Assembly: GCA_025210775.1 (NCBI GenBank)
Contig: JAOARB010000007.1
Location: 1-64,000, forward strand
Origin: Prolixibacteraceae bacterium
GTDB taxonomy: Bacteria > Bacteroidota > Bacteroidia > Bacteroidales > Prolixibacteraceae
Reading direction: 5' to 3'
DNA: 64,000 nucleotides
Below are positions 53,808 through 62,791 of the stretch, piece by piece (within the stretch, counting starts at the first letter, position 1; every line of letters starts with the position of its first letter). Below the pieces are notes generated by a model. That model was not told where the DNA came from. It ran no database searches and saw only the letters and a list, made by a program, of their open reading frames with translations. The position numbers and the translations under genes were made by a program.

Positions 53808-56264
53808 ATGCAAACAAATAATTTTGAACCCCTTAAATCTAAAGAGGGTGCTTTTGAAATTGAGACTATTGATTACCGAAAAATTTTTGTCTCCATCTGG
53901 CGCCGTCGTTTTTGGTTTATCTTGACTATTGTACTTTCTCTTATTTTGGGATGGTTCTATAATCGTTACCAAACACGCACCTATCGTATTTCTGCTAAAT
54001 ATTTGGTAGAAGAGGGGGTGTCCAAAGGAGCCATGAATAATCCTATGACAGGATTAATGCCTGGTTATGATTGGATGGCTGGATTATCGCATTTTGATAA
54101 CCAGATTGTGGTGGTACAATCTTATAAGATGTTAGAAGAGGCTGCCATAAGAATGGATCAAGTCGCATCGATTTATGTCAATGGAGAGATCCAAAGTAAT
54201 AGAGTCTTTAGAAAAGCTCCTTTTACGATAGAGTTTAACCTAGATAGAGCACAAGTTGTAGATATTCCTTTTATGCTCCAATATCTTGGAGGCAAGAAAT
54301 GGCACTTGACTTCTTTAGCAGAAGATCATAAATATTCACGGTACCATTTCTATAGAAGGCAAGCGTTAGGACAAGCTTTACCTATCGTTGTGGACACTGT
54401 TTTTAGTGATCGTTTGGAGGTAGATAATAATGCTTATCATTTTACACTAAATATAGACCATAAGAGTTTAAAAGATTTGCCTGTGAGTCGTAGTTATACT
54501 ATTGTTTTACACTCTTATGATTGGTGGGTTAACTATTATAAAAGTATGATGTCTGTCTCTCCTATATCAAAGGAGACTACCATATTAAAGTTCACAATGG
54601 TAACGCCATGTGTTGATGAAGGGATTGCTTTTATCGACACTTTAATGCAGACGGTAATTTGTAAGGATTTAGAACGAAAAAATAGTTCTTCAAACAGAAA
54701 TATTGCTTTTATTGATGCCCAATTAAAAGAGTTGTCCTATAATCTTTCTAATACAGAAAAGCGTTTAGAAGATTTTCAAACCAAGACCAAGATGGTGAAG
54801 CTAACCATGCAGGCAGAGAAAATCTATGAACAGTTACAAACATTAGAGACAGATAAAGAGAAGCTAAAAATGCAGATGAGGTACTTTGAATACCTTAAAA
54901 CGTATCTGCAGAAACGTAAGACCGATGGACTGTTGGCTCCATCTAGTGCTGGGGTGGATGATCCTTTGATGTTATCAATGGTTACAGGGATCAATAAGTT
55001 GTTAGATGAGCTAACTGTATTGCAGCGTGTAAGCGTGCCAAATAAACAACGTATCGTTACGTTACAAGCGCAATTAAATCATGCTTCTGCTACCCTTCAA
55101 GAGAATGTGGTGCAGATGATAGGAAATGTCTCATTGCAGATAAAAAGTCTGGATAAAAGAATGAAGACAATCGTTGCTGAAGTGGAATCATTACCAGAAG
55201 CTGAGCGAACATATCTAAATATACAGAGAGAATTTAAAGTAAACGATAATATATACACCTATCTTTTACAACGTAGAGCTGAGATCTCGTTAACTAAAGT
55301 TTCACACAATCCCAATGGTAGGGTGATTGATGAGGCACGACTAGACAGTCGTACGCCTGTGAGTCCGAAACCGATGATTAATTATTTGGTTTTTCTGTTG
55401 ATGGGTGTGATGATTCCATTTGTAGCGTTGCTAATAGAATCTTTCTTTTTTGATCGTATTGTTACTTTTTATGATCTAAAATCCTTATTAGGGGTTTATC
55501 CTTTGGCAGAGATTGGACATTCTAAAGTTGGAAATAAGCCAGTAATTAGTGGTTCTGGTTCTATGGTGTCAGAGCAATTTCGTTCTTTTAGAGTGAGACT
55601 AACACATCAGTTTAAAGAGACAAAAGCTCCGGTATTTTTATTCTCTTCTGTATTAGCCGCTGAAGGAAAGACATTTGTCTCTTATAATACCGCTTTGTCT
55701 TTCTCTGAGTTTGGAAAAAAGACGGTATGGGTCGGAACGGATTTAAGAAAGCCGTATATCCATAGCGACTATGATAAAGAATCGGATTTTGGTTTGGCAG
55801 AATATCTGTCTGGAAAAACTTCCGATATAGAAGAGATCATTCAAAGAAGAGATTCCTCTTTGGATGTGATCAGTGCTGGTTCTTATGGACATTATAGCCC
55901 TGTTGATTTACTTTCAGGAATTCGTATGAATAGTCTAATAAAAGAATTAAAATTACGTTATGATTATATCATCTTAGATTCATCCCCTTTGGGGCTCTCT
56001 TTTGATACGGATAATCTATTGGAATTGTCTGATCAACTATTTATTGTGACACGATCACGAAAGACCCCAAAAAGTGGAATAAAGATGATCCTTGAAAAAA
56101 TAAAGAAATTTATCTCAGAAGACAAACTCTCCTTTATCGTAAATGACGTAACATACCATAAACATGGCTATGGTTACGGTTATGGTTACGGTTATGGTTA
56201 CGGTTACGGCGAGAAAAAGAAAAAAGGATTTCAATATTTTATTAAGAATTTATTTAGGATTTAA
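53808..56264 (+). CDS. wzc: Wzc-type tyrosine autokinase with Gly-Tyr tail (3 of 3)
   Basis: The product has 818 residues, clearly the closest relative of Wzc2. It shares IETIDYRKIFVSIWRRRFWFILTIVLSLILGWFYNRYQTRTYRISAKYL and the coiled-coil middle. The kinase Walker A reads VLAAEGKT, with Ala where Gly of GEGKT-type loops is usual (residue 618). Walker A' is TVWVGTDLRKP and Walker B YIILDSSPLG. The tail is HGYGYGYGYGYGYGYGE with seven Tyr. It is 22 bases upstream of rfbB copy 2 and starts the long sugar-synthesis operon. It may pair with the Wza from the preceding unit. Reduced ATP binding is possible but unproven. Confidence 0.93.
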   Translation: MQTNNFEPLKSKEGAFEIETIDYRKIFVSIWRRRFWFILTIVLSLILGWFYNRYQTRTYRISAKYLVEEGVSKGAMNNPMTGLMPGYDWMAGLSHFDNQIVVVQSYKMLEEAAIRMDQVASIYVNGEIQSNRVFRKAPFTIEFNLDRAQVVDIPFMLQYLGGKKWHLTSLAEDHKYSRYHFYRRQALGQALPIVVDTVFSDRLEVDNNAYHFTLNIDHKSLKDLPVSRSYTIVLHSYDWWVNYYKSMMSVSPISKETTILKFTMVTPCVDEGIAFIDTLMQTVICKDLERKNSSSNRNIAFIDAQLKELSYNLSNTEKRLEDFQTKTKMVKLTMQAEKIYEQLQTLETDKEKLKMQMRYFEYLKTYLQKRKTDGLLAPSSAGVDDPLMLSMVTGINKLLDELTVLQRVSVPNKQRIVTLQAQLNHASATLQENVVQMIGNVSLQIKSLDKRMKTIVAEVESLPEAERTYLNIQREFKVNDNIYTYLLQRRAEISLTKVSHNPNGRVIDEARLDSRTPVSPKPMINYLVFLLMGVMIPFVALLIESFFFDRIVTFYDLKSLLGVYPLAEIGHSKVGNKPVISGSGSMVSEQFRSFRVRLTHQFKETKAPVFLFSSVLAAEGKTFVSYNTALSFSEFGKKTVWVGTDLRKPYIHSDYDKESDFGLAEYLSGKTSDIEEIIQRRDSSLDVISAGSYGHYSPVDLLSGIRMNSLIKELKLRYDYIILDSSPLGLSFDTDNLLELSDQLFIVTRSRKTPKSGIKMILEKIKKFISEDKLSFIVNDVTYHKHGYGYGYGYGYGYGYGEKKKKGFQYFIKNLFRI
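56166..56210 (+). repeat. 12-bp tandem repeat coding Gly-Tyr tail of Wzc3
   Basis: The unit GGTTATGGTTAC repeats about three times with few changes, within a 45-base Gly-Tyr stretch. It is more regular than the tract in wzc2. Confidence 0.88.
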
Positions 56265-56286
56265 TTATTAAATTAACTGAAGAATA

Positions 56287-57345
56287 ATGGAAAATAAAAA
56301 GATACTAATCACAGGAGGTGCAGGATTTATTGGCTCGCATGTCGTAAGGGAGATGGTAACTAAATATCCTCATTATGAGATCTATAATTTGGATGCTCTG
56401 ACTTATGCCGGCAACCTAGCGAACCTAAAAGATATAGAAGACCTTCCCAGCTACCATTTTGTTAAGGGAGATATTACGGATGCTATTTTGGTGGAGTCCT
56501 TATTTGAGAAGCATTCCTTTGATGGGGTGATCCATTTGGCTGCGGAGTCTCATGTGGATCGTTCGATTGAAGATCCATTGGCTTTTGTAAACACCAACAT
56601 TGTCGGTACTGTGACGCTATTAAATGCAGCACGTAAATATTGGGATGGCAATTATACTGGAAAACGTTTTTATCATATCTCTACCGATGAGGTGTATGGC
56701 TCGTTAGGTGAGAGTGGTTTCTTTACCGAGACGACTGCTTATGATCCTCATAGCCCTTATTCTGCTTCTAAGGCTAGTTCCGACCATCTGGTCAGAGCTT
56801 ATCATGATACTTATGGCTTGCCTGTGGTGATTAGTAACTGTTCTAACAATTACGGTCCCAACCAGTTTCCTGAGAAATTGATCCCTCTGTTTATTAATAA
56901 TATCGTAAAGGGACGTTCGTTGCCTGTATATGGTAAAGGTTTAAATGTGCGAGATTGGTTGTATGTGGTGGATCATGCGCGTGCGATAGATCTTATTTTC
57001 CATAAAGGAGAGGTTGCTGAGACTTATAATATTGGTGGATTTAATGAGTGGAGTAATATCGATCTTATTCGTTTGATGTGTCGTCTAATGGACGAGAAAT
57101 TAGGTCGAGAGTCGGGATTTTCCGAGAAGATGATTACCTATGTAAAAGATCGGGCTGGACATGATTTGCGTTATGCTATTGACTCTACCAAATTAAAAGA
57201 GGAGCTAGGTTGGACTCCATCATTACAATTTGAAGAAGGATTGTCTAAAACCATTGATTGGTATCTGGATAATAATGATTGGATGGAAGAGGTAACCAGT
57301 GGTGCTTACCAGGCTTATTATGAGAAGTATTATGGGGATCGTTAA
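56287..57345 (+). CDS. rfbB: dTDP-glucose 4,6-dehydratase (copy 2)
   Basis: The product has 352 residues, with one extra N-terminal residue and about ten substitutions relative to copy 1 (for example K-C-F to K-R-F, VQKRSLP to VKGRSLP, SSEKL to FSEKM). All catalytic residues are kept: Thr133, Asp134, Glu135, Tyr158 and Lys162. DNA identity with 44332-45387 is very high even at third codon positions, so the duplication or conversion is recent. Homology starts at the ATG and continues through the 12-base spacer into rfbA. It supplies dTDP-4-keto-6-deoxyglucose to the aminotransferase encoded three genes on. Confidence 0.96.
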   Translation: MENKKILITGGAGFIGSHVVREMVTKYPHYEIYNLDALTYAGNLANLKDIEDLPSYHFVKGDITDAILVESLFEKHSFDGVIHLAAESHVDRSIEDPLAFVNTNIVGTVTLLNAARKYWDGNYTGKRFYHISTDEVYGSLGESGFFTETTAYDPHSPYSASKASSDHLVRAYHDTYGLPVVISNCSNNYGPNQFPEKLIPLFINNIVKGRSLPVYGKGLNVRDWLYVVDHARAIDLIFHKGEVAETYNIGGFNEWSNIDLIRLMCRLMDEKLGRESGFSEKMITYVKDRAGHDLRYAIDSTKLKEELGWTPSLQFEEGLSKTIDWYLDNNDWMEEVTSGAYQAYYEKYYGDR

Positions 57346-57357
57346 AAGGAAAATATC

Positions 57358-58233
57358 ATGAAAGGAATCATATTAGCAGGCGGGTCTGGTACTCGTCTTT
57401 ACCCATTGACACGTGTGGTCTCAAAACAGTTATTGCCGATCTATGACAATCCGATGATCTATTATCCTTTGTCTGTCTTGATGTTGGCTGGTATTCGAGA
57501 GGTGTTGATTATCTCTACACCACAAGATCTATCTCTTTATGAGGAGTTGTTGGGAGATGGCAGTCAATTAGGCATGCGTTTTGAATATGTCGTACAGCCT
57601 TCTCCAGATGGATTGGCTCAAGCTTTTATTTTAGGTGAAGAGTTTATTGGAGACGATGATGTCTGTTTGGTTTTAGGGGATAATATCTTCTACGGAGCAG
57701 GTCTTCATCGTTCTGTATTAGATGCACGTAAGATCGTTGAAAAAGAACGAAAATCAGTTGTTTATGGTTATTTTGTAAATGATCCAGAACGTTATGGTGT
57801 TGCTGAATTTGATGGGAATGGAAATGTAATCAGTATAGAAGAGAAGCCAAATGAACCAAAATCTAATTATGCTGTGGTTGGATTGTATTTCTATACCAAT
57901 GAGGTGATTGGTATAGCTAAAAATATAAAACCATCTAAAAGAGGTGAATTAGAGATAACTAGCGTAAATCAAGCATACCTTGAAAGTAACAATTTGAAGG
58001 TGAATCTTTTGGGACGAGGTTATGCTTGGTTAGATACAGGTACTCATGATTCGATGGCTAATGCAACGCAGTTTGTTCAGGCCGTAGAGAAGCGTCAAGG
58101 GCAGAAGATCTCATGTATTGAGGAAATTGCATGGAGAAAGCATTTTATTGATGATCAACAATTATTAGATATTGCATCTACCATGAGGAATAATCCATAT
58201 GGAGAATATTTGGAGAAATTAGTGAATGGATAA
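57358..58233 (+). CDS. rfbA: Glucose-1-phosphate thymidylyltransferase (copy 2)
   Basis: The product has 291 residues. [25 protein letters not shown] (Asn where copy 1 has Lys) and [12 protein letters not shown] are present, and LDTGTHDSM lies near 220. Up to the GAGL at about residue 117 it is nearly the same as copy 1. After that protein and especially DNA similarity drop sharply, and the base composition becomes AT-richer, like the genes downstream. The last 8 bases overlap the flippase start. This second half therefore looks like the original resident of this operon, while the first half matches the other copy. Confidence 0.95.
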   Translation: MKGIILAGGSGTRLYPLTRVVSKQLLPIYDNPMIYYPLSVLMLAGIREVLIISTPQDLSLYEELLGDGSQLGMRFEYVVQPSPDGLAQAFILGEEFIGDDDVCLVLGDNIFYGAGLHRSVLDARKIVEKERKSVVYGYFVNDPERYGVAEFDGNGNVISIEEKPNEPKSNYAVVGLYFYTNEVIGIAKNIKPSKRGELEITSVNQAYLESNNLKVNLLGRGYAWLDTGTHDSMANATQFVQAVEKRQGQKISCIEEIAWRKHFIDDQQLLDIASTMRNNPYGEYLEKLVNG

Positions 58234-59686
58234 TTTAAAAAAAGCTTCCATTAAAGGTGTTTTATGGAGTGGAATAGAACGGTTTGGAACTCAAATAATT
58301 TTGTTTATTACTCAGGTCGTTTTAGCTCGACTCTTGACACCTAAAGAGTTTGGTTTGATTGGAATGATCACTATTTTTATAGCCATCTCTACTAGTTTCG
58401 TTAATAGTGGTTTTGGTACTGCTTTGATTCAAAAAAAAGATGTAAATAAAGATGACTTTTCGACTGTATTTATCTATTCTATAGTTGTTGCATTGCTATT
58501 TTATTTGATATTATATCTTTCTGCTCCATGGATAGCCTCTTTTTTTGATCAGTTAGAGTTAATAGGGTTGACTAGAGTTATTGGTTTTACTTTTGTTTTT
58601 GCTTCTTTAGGATTGGTTCATAATTCCATTCTTCAAAGAGAAATGAACTTTAAGTCCATTTCAAAAATAACTGTATTTGCAAATGTTTTTGCCTCCATTG
58701 TTGGTATTACAATTGCGTTGATAGGTGGTAAGGCTTATGCTCTTGCGTTTCAGATCGTTTCAATACAACTTTTTAGGACATTGTTTTTGTGGATTTATTG
58801 TCTTTGGCGTCCTCAATGGATTTTTTCGACTAAATCTTTTAAAGAATTGTTTCGTTTTGGTTCTCGATTACTGTTTTCTGGATTGTTAGATCAAATATTT
58901 CAAAATATCTATTTGTTGGTGATTGGAAAATATTTCTCAGCGGTGGATCTAGGATATTATAGTCAGGCAAAAAAATTCCAAGAAGTTCCTGTCGCTTCTT
59001 TGGCTGGAGTTGTAGGAAGTGTCTCTTTTTCAGCAATGTCTAAGATTCAAGATAATGAAGAAAAGTTAAGATCGACTTTTCGTTCCTTATTACGAATACT
59101 TTCATTTGTTAATTTCCCATTAATGCTTGGGTTAGCAGCAGTAGCACATCCTTTGTTTTTTAGCATTTTAGGAGAAAAATGGCTAGATGCTGTTCCTTAT
59201 TTTCAGTTATTATGTATTTCTGGAATGCTTTATACTTTGCATACAACGAATCTTAGTATTTTAAATGTTAAAGGTCGAAGTGATCTATTCTTAAGGTTAG
59301 AAGTGATTAAGAAAGTGATTACAACAATAGCGATAATTATAGGTTTTTATTGGGGTATTATGGGGCTCGTGATTGGGAGAGTGATTTGTTCCTTTATTGC
59401 GTATTTTATTAATTGTTATTACTCTGGTCGAATTATAGGTTTTTCTTTTTATTCACAAGTAAAAGATATTGCCTTATCTTTTATCTCAAGTATCTTTATG
59501 TTCTTGCTAATATATGCGTTTGGTGCTATTCATACTAGTATTCTACTTTTATCCGTTCAGATTGTTGTAGCCATCTTATTTTACCTTGTTTTTTCTTTTT
59601 TTATAAGAAATCAAGCATTAGTAGATATTGTTAAATTATTAAATGAAATAAAACCGTTACCATTATGGGTGATCAGAAAATTTTAG
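58226..59686 (+). CDS. wzx: Wzx-type (WzxC-like) polysaccharide flippase
   Basis: The product has 486 residues with about 12-14 hydrophobic spans. The MOP-superfamily start is [46 protein letters not shown], then [16 protein letters not shown] and [47 protein letters not shown]. It moves undecaprenyl-linked repeat units across the inner membrane. Wzx with Wzc and Wza indicates a Wzy-dependent pathway, in line with the probable polymerase at the window end. It overlaps rfbA2 by 8 bases and the aminotransferase gene by 22, so the operon is tightly coupled. Confidence 0.94.
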   Translation: MDNLKKASIKGVLWSGIERFGTQIILFITQVVLARLLTPKEFGLIGMITIFIAISTSFVNSGFGTALIQKKDVNKDDFSTVFIYSIVVALLFYLILYLSAPWIASFFDQLELIGLTRVIGFTFVFASLGLVHNSILQREMNFKSISKITVFANVFASIVGITIALIGGKAYALAFQIVSIQLFRTLFLWIYCLWRPQWIFSTKSFKELFRFGSRLLFSGLLDQIFQNIYLLVIGKYFSAVDLGYYSQAKKFQEVPVASLAGVVGSVSFSAMSKIQDNEEKLRSTFRSLLRILSFVNFPLMLGLAAVAHPLFFSILGEKWLDAVPYFQLLCISGMLYTLHTTNLSILNVKGRSDLFLRLEVIKKVITTIAIIIGFYWGIMGLVIGRVICSFIAYFINCYYSGRIIGFSFYSQVKDIALSFISSIFMFLLIYAFGAIHTSILLLSVQIVVAILFYLVFSFFIRNQALVDIVKLLNEIKPLPLWVIRKF

Positions 59687-60774
59687 TGACTGAGCCAACT
59701 TTACCTCCGTTAGAGGATTTTATACCTTTATTGGAAGATATTTGGGATCGTAAATGGCTAACTAATAATGGTCATTATCATCAAGAATTAGAAAAAGCAT
59801 TGGCAGATTATTTAGGTGTGCCTTATATAAGTCTTTTTTCAAATGGTACATTAGCTTTAATAACAGCATTACAAGCTTTACGTATTCAAGGAGAGGTTAT
59901 CACAACCCCTTATAGTTTCGTTGCTACTACGCATTCGCTTTGTTGGAATGGTATTCAGCCTGTTTTTTGTGATATCGATCCGAAAACGTTAAACCTAGAT
60001 CCTGAAAAAATTGAAGCAGCTATTACACCGAATACTTCTGCTATTATGCCTGTCCATGTTTATGGAAATCCGTGTGATGTGGAGCGTATAGAAAATATTG
60101 CAAATAATTATGGTTTAAAAGTAATATATGATGCAGCTCATGCTTTTGGTGTAAAGTATAAAGGACAAAGTGTTTTAAATTTTGGCGATTTGTCCATTTT
60201 AAGTTTTCATGCAACTAAAGTATTCAATACAATTGAAGGTGGTGCTATCATTTCTCCTGATAAAAAGACTAAAGATAGAATTGATAAATTAAAGAATTTT
60301 GGCTTTTCTGGAGAGACAACGGTGGTTGCTCCTGGTATTAATGCCAAAATGAATGAATTGCAATCTGCTTTTGGTTTATTGCAACTTCGTGATATTGATA
60401 ACAATATTGAGAAAAGAAAAGCTGTTGTAAACCATTATCGTGAACAATTAAAAGATATTTCGGGTGTTTCTTTTATGGACGATATGATTCATGTAGATCA
60501 TAACTATGCATATTTCCCAATTTTTGTTGATAAGTATTTGTATGGAATGGATAGAGATGATTTATATGAAAAACTTCAAGAACATAATATTTATGGTCGT
60601 AGGTATTTTTATCCTTTAATTTCGTCCTTTTCGATGTACCGTCATTTGAAATCTGCAAATCCAGATAATTTACCTGTTTCAAATGAAATTGCAGAGAAAG
60701 TTATTTGTTTACCACTGTATCCTGAACTTGAAAAAAGCGTTATTGATAATATTATAGACATTATAAGAAAATGA
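59665..60774 (+). CDS. DegT/DnrJ/EryC1/StrS sugar aminotransferase (VioA-like)
   Basis: The product has 369 residues. PLP features are the Schiff-base Lys185 in LSFHATKVFNTIEGGAI, Asp156 in VIYDAAHAFG and SNGTLALITALQAL. The early TPYSFVATTHSLCWNGIQPVFCDID is a family block. With only rfbA and rfbB upstream and no isomerase, the likely substrate is dTDP-4-keto-6-deoxyglucose. The product would be dTDP-4-amino-4,6-dideoxy-glucose or -galactose (VioA/DesI-like or WecE-like); stereochemistry is not decided. It overlaps wzx by 22 bases and the MaoC-like gene by 4. The latter start ATGA joins it to the acyl-group genes. Confidence 0.92.
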   Translation: MGDQKILVTEPTLPPLEDFIPLLEDIWDRKWLTNNGHYHQELEKALADYLGVPYISLFSNGTLALITALQALRIQGEVITTPYSFVATTHSLCWNGIQPVFCDIDPKTLNLDPEKIEAAITPNTSAIMPVHVYGNPCDVERIENIANNYGLKVIYDAAHAFGVKYKGQSVLNFGDLSILSFHATKVFNTIEGGAIISPDKKTKDRIDKLKNFGFSGETTVVAPGINAKMNELQSAFGLLQLRDIDNNIEKRKAVVNHYREQLKDISGVSFMDDMIHVDHNYAYFPIFVDKYLYGMDRDDLYEKLQEHNIYGRRYFYPLISSFSMYRHLKSANPDNLPVSNEIAEKVICLPLYPELEKSVIDNIIDIIRK

Positions 60775-61229
60775 AAAGATCAGAATTAGGACATTTTTTT
60801 GAAGATTTTATTGTAGGGGAGATTATTGAACATAGTCTTAGTAAGACAATTTTTGAGAGTGATAATAATTTTTTTAGTCTAATGACAATGAACCATCATC
60901 CTGTTCATACTAATGTAGATTATGCTGATAGAAATTATCATAAAAGAATATTAGTTGTAGGAACTTTGGTTTTTTCTTTGGCAGTAGGAATTACTGTTCC
61001 AGATATTAGTGGAAAAGCAATTGCAAATTTAGGTTATGAAGATGTAAAGCATTTGGGTCCTGTTTTTATTAATGATACTATTTATTGCAAAACAACTGTT
61101 TTAGATAAAATAGAATCTAAAAGTAAGGATGATCGTGGAATAGTTTATGTTGAAACTATCGCTTATAATCAACTAGGTGATAATATTTTGTCTTTTAGAA
61201 GAAATGTTTTATTAAAAAAGAGATTATGA
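60771..61229 (+). CDS. MaoC-like acyl-CoA hydratase/dehydratase
   Basis: The product has 152 residues, a single hot-dog domain. The motif MTMNHHPVHTNVDYA (residues 38-52) is where (R)-hydratases have D-x-N-P-x-H. Here Asn41 and His46 stand in the active-site positions, a variant I associate with mesaconyl-/itaconyl-CoA hydratase-like members. LGYEDVKHLGPVFINDTIYCKTTVLDKIESK is the usual second half. It would hydrate or dehydrate a CoA-bound C4-C5 acid. It overlaps both neighbours by 4 bases (ATGA), so it is an integral part of the sugar operon and not a stray gene. Confidence 0.85.
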   Translation: MKRSELGHFFEDFIVGEIIEHSLSKTIFESDNNFFSLMTMNHHPVHTNVDYADRNYHKRILVVGTLVFSLAVGITVPDISGKAIANLGYEDVKHLGPVFINDTIYCKTTVLDKIESKSKDDRGIVYVETIAYNQLGDNILSFRRNVLLKKRL

Positions 61230-62116
61230 AATGTAATTTGTTTAGAAGTTTAATGTTTGTACCTGCTCATAATGAGCGATTATTAAATAGTGCATCAAGA
61301 TCACGTGCAGATGTCCTTTTATTAGATATCGAAGATTCTGTACAACCTGTTGATAATAAACAATTAGGTCGAGATAATATTGTTAAGTTTGTTATTGATG
61401 GAAAGTTTAATAATCATTTAGTTTATCCTAGAATAAATGATAGACAAAGTGGAGAGCTTTTAAAAGATGTTCGTCAATTAACAATTGAAGGTGTTGATGG
61501 TTTTATGTATCCTAAAGCTGAGACGGGAGAAGATATCTATTTCTTTGGAAAATTATTGGAAACAATAGAGTATGAGAAGGGACTCCCTATTGGAACATTT
61601 AAGATTATACCTCTAATAGAAACGGCATCTGCTGTCATGAATATACAAAGCATTTGTAATTCTTGTCATAGAGTCGTTGCTGTTGCATTTGGTTGTGAAG
61701 ACTTTGTGACGGATTTACACGGACTACATGATCATGATGGGCAGAGTATCTTTACTGCTCGTTCTATGATAGCTATGGGGGCAAGAGCATGTAATGTTAT
61801 TCCCGTTGATACAGTTCATATAAATGTTCATGACTTAGAAGATCTAGAGAAAAATTTAATTTTAGCGAAGAATCTTGGATTTGAGGGAATGCTTGTTTTA
61901 AACCCCAAAGAAATACCTTTAGTTCATAAATATTTTTCTCCTGCAAGGATGGAAGTTGAAGATGCTAAAGAGATGGTTCGATTATCCGATTCTTTTGCCA
62001 AAGAAGGTAAGGGTGTTGCTGTTTTTAATAATAAATTTATTGGTCCTCCTATGAAACTTGCTGCTGAAAAATTGCTAAAAAGACAGAAGTTAATAGAAAT
62101 AAAAGAAAAGATATAA
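61226..62116 (+). CDS. CitE-like (HpcH/HpaI) CoA-ester lyase
   Basis: The product has 296 residues, a TIM barrel. RSLMFVPAHNERLLNSASRS, VLLLDIEDSVQP, Arg69 in YPRIND, Glu132 in PLIETASAV and Asp159 in FGCEDFVTDL make the CoA- and Mg-binding set of CitE, malyl-CoA lyase and citramalyl-CoA lyase. The C-terminal lid FNNKFIGPPMKLAAEKLL is complete. It should join or split acetyl- or propionyl-CoA with glyoxylate or pyruvate. Together with the MaoC-like gene (4-base overlap) it looks like the hydratase-lyase pair of itaconate or methylaspartate metabolism. Here, however, it sits between a sugar aminotransferase and a sugar acyltransferase. Confidence 0.87.
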   Translation: MKCNLFRSLMFVPAHNERLLNSASRSRADVLLLDIEDSVQPVDNKQLGRDNIVKFVIDGKFNNHLVYPRINDRQSGELLKDVRQLTIEGVDGFMYPKAETGEDIYFFGKLLETIEYEKGLPIGTFKIIPLIETASAVMNIQSICNSCHRVVAVAFGCEDFVTDLHGLHDHDGQSIFTARSMIAMGARACNVIPVDTVHINVHDLEDLEKNLILAKNLGFEGMLVLNPKEIPLVHKYFSPARMEVEDAKEMVRLSDSFAKEGKGVAVFNNKFIGPPMKLAAEKLLKRQKLIEIKEKI

Positions 62117-62769
62117 TGAAGAAACTTGTAATTTTAGGTGGGAGTGGTATTGGAATGATTGCTGCTTCTATTGCACGAGATCTAGGGTATTATGAAGTCT
62201 TAGGTTTTTTGAATGATGTTGTTCCTGTAGGTGAAATGATTGGTAAATACCAAAAAATTCCAGTAATAGGAAGAACTTCAGATTTAGAGTCCTATATTAA
62301 TGACCCAGATGTGTTCTTTTTTATAGGGTATGTTGGAATGCAGAACGAGGAGAGTGTTTATGAAAAGATTACCTCTTTAGATATTCCAAGAGAACGTTTT
62401 GCGACATTAATACATCCATCAGCAATTATTCCTAGAGGATTTTGCAAAATTGGTTATGGTGTGTTAATGGCTCCATTATCACAGCTTTCACCTGATACCA
62501 CTATTGGTGATAACTGTATCTTATTGCCTAATTCATTTGTAGGACATGATAGTACATTGGAAAGGTTTGCTCATGTTGCTACAAATGGAGTCGTAGGGGC
62601 AAATGTTAGAGTTGGAAAAGCTGTTCATATTGGAAGTAATGCAACGATTCGAGAGAAAGTTGATATAGGGGATTTCTCTCTTGTTGGTGCTGCCTCAATG
62701 GTCCTTAAAGATGTACCTAGAAACAGTATTGTTGTTGGTAATCCAGCTAAAGTTTTAAGGAATAAATAA
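62116..62769 (+). CDS. PglD/NeuD-like sugar N-acyltransferase
   Basis: The product has 217 residues. An N-terminal Rossmann-like nucleotide-sugar domain (KKLVILGGSGIGMIAASIARD, then VLGFLNDVVP) is followed by a left-handed beta-helix (from about residue 98) with hexapeptide turns such as IGYGVLMAPLSQLSP and VRVGKAVHIGSNATI. His144 (VGHDSTLERFAHVA) is in the place of the catalytic His of PglD. The end SMVLKDVPRNSIVVGNPAKV is typical. PglD-like enzymes acylate the 4-amino group of UDP- or dTDP-linked sugars. The acyl donor could be an unusual CoA thioester made by the two preceding genes. Its A of the start overlaps the last base of the lyase stop. Confidence 0.88.
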   Translation: MKKLVILGGSGIGMIAASIARDLGYYEVLGFLNDVVPVGEMIGKYQKIPVIGRTSDLESYINDPDVFFFIGYVGMQNEESVYEKITSLDIPRERFATLIHPSAIIPRGFCKIGYGVLMAPLSQLSPDTTIGDNCILLPNSFVGHDSTLERFAHVATNGVVGANVRVGKAVHIGSNATIREKVDIGDFSLVGAASMVLKDVPRNSIVVGNPAKVLRNK

Positions 62770-62791
62770 TTGAGATTACATTATTCTACTG

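Noticed and set aside
60771..62116. Itaconate or methylaspartate degradation operon
   Set aside because: Only the hydratase and lyase are present; no CoA-transferase, mutase or other step is adjacent, and both genes overlap sugar genes, so a catabolic operon is less likely than a role in sugar acylation.
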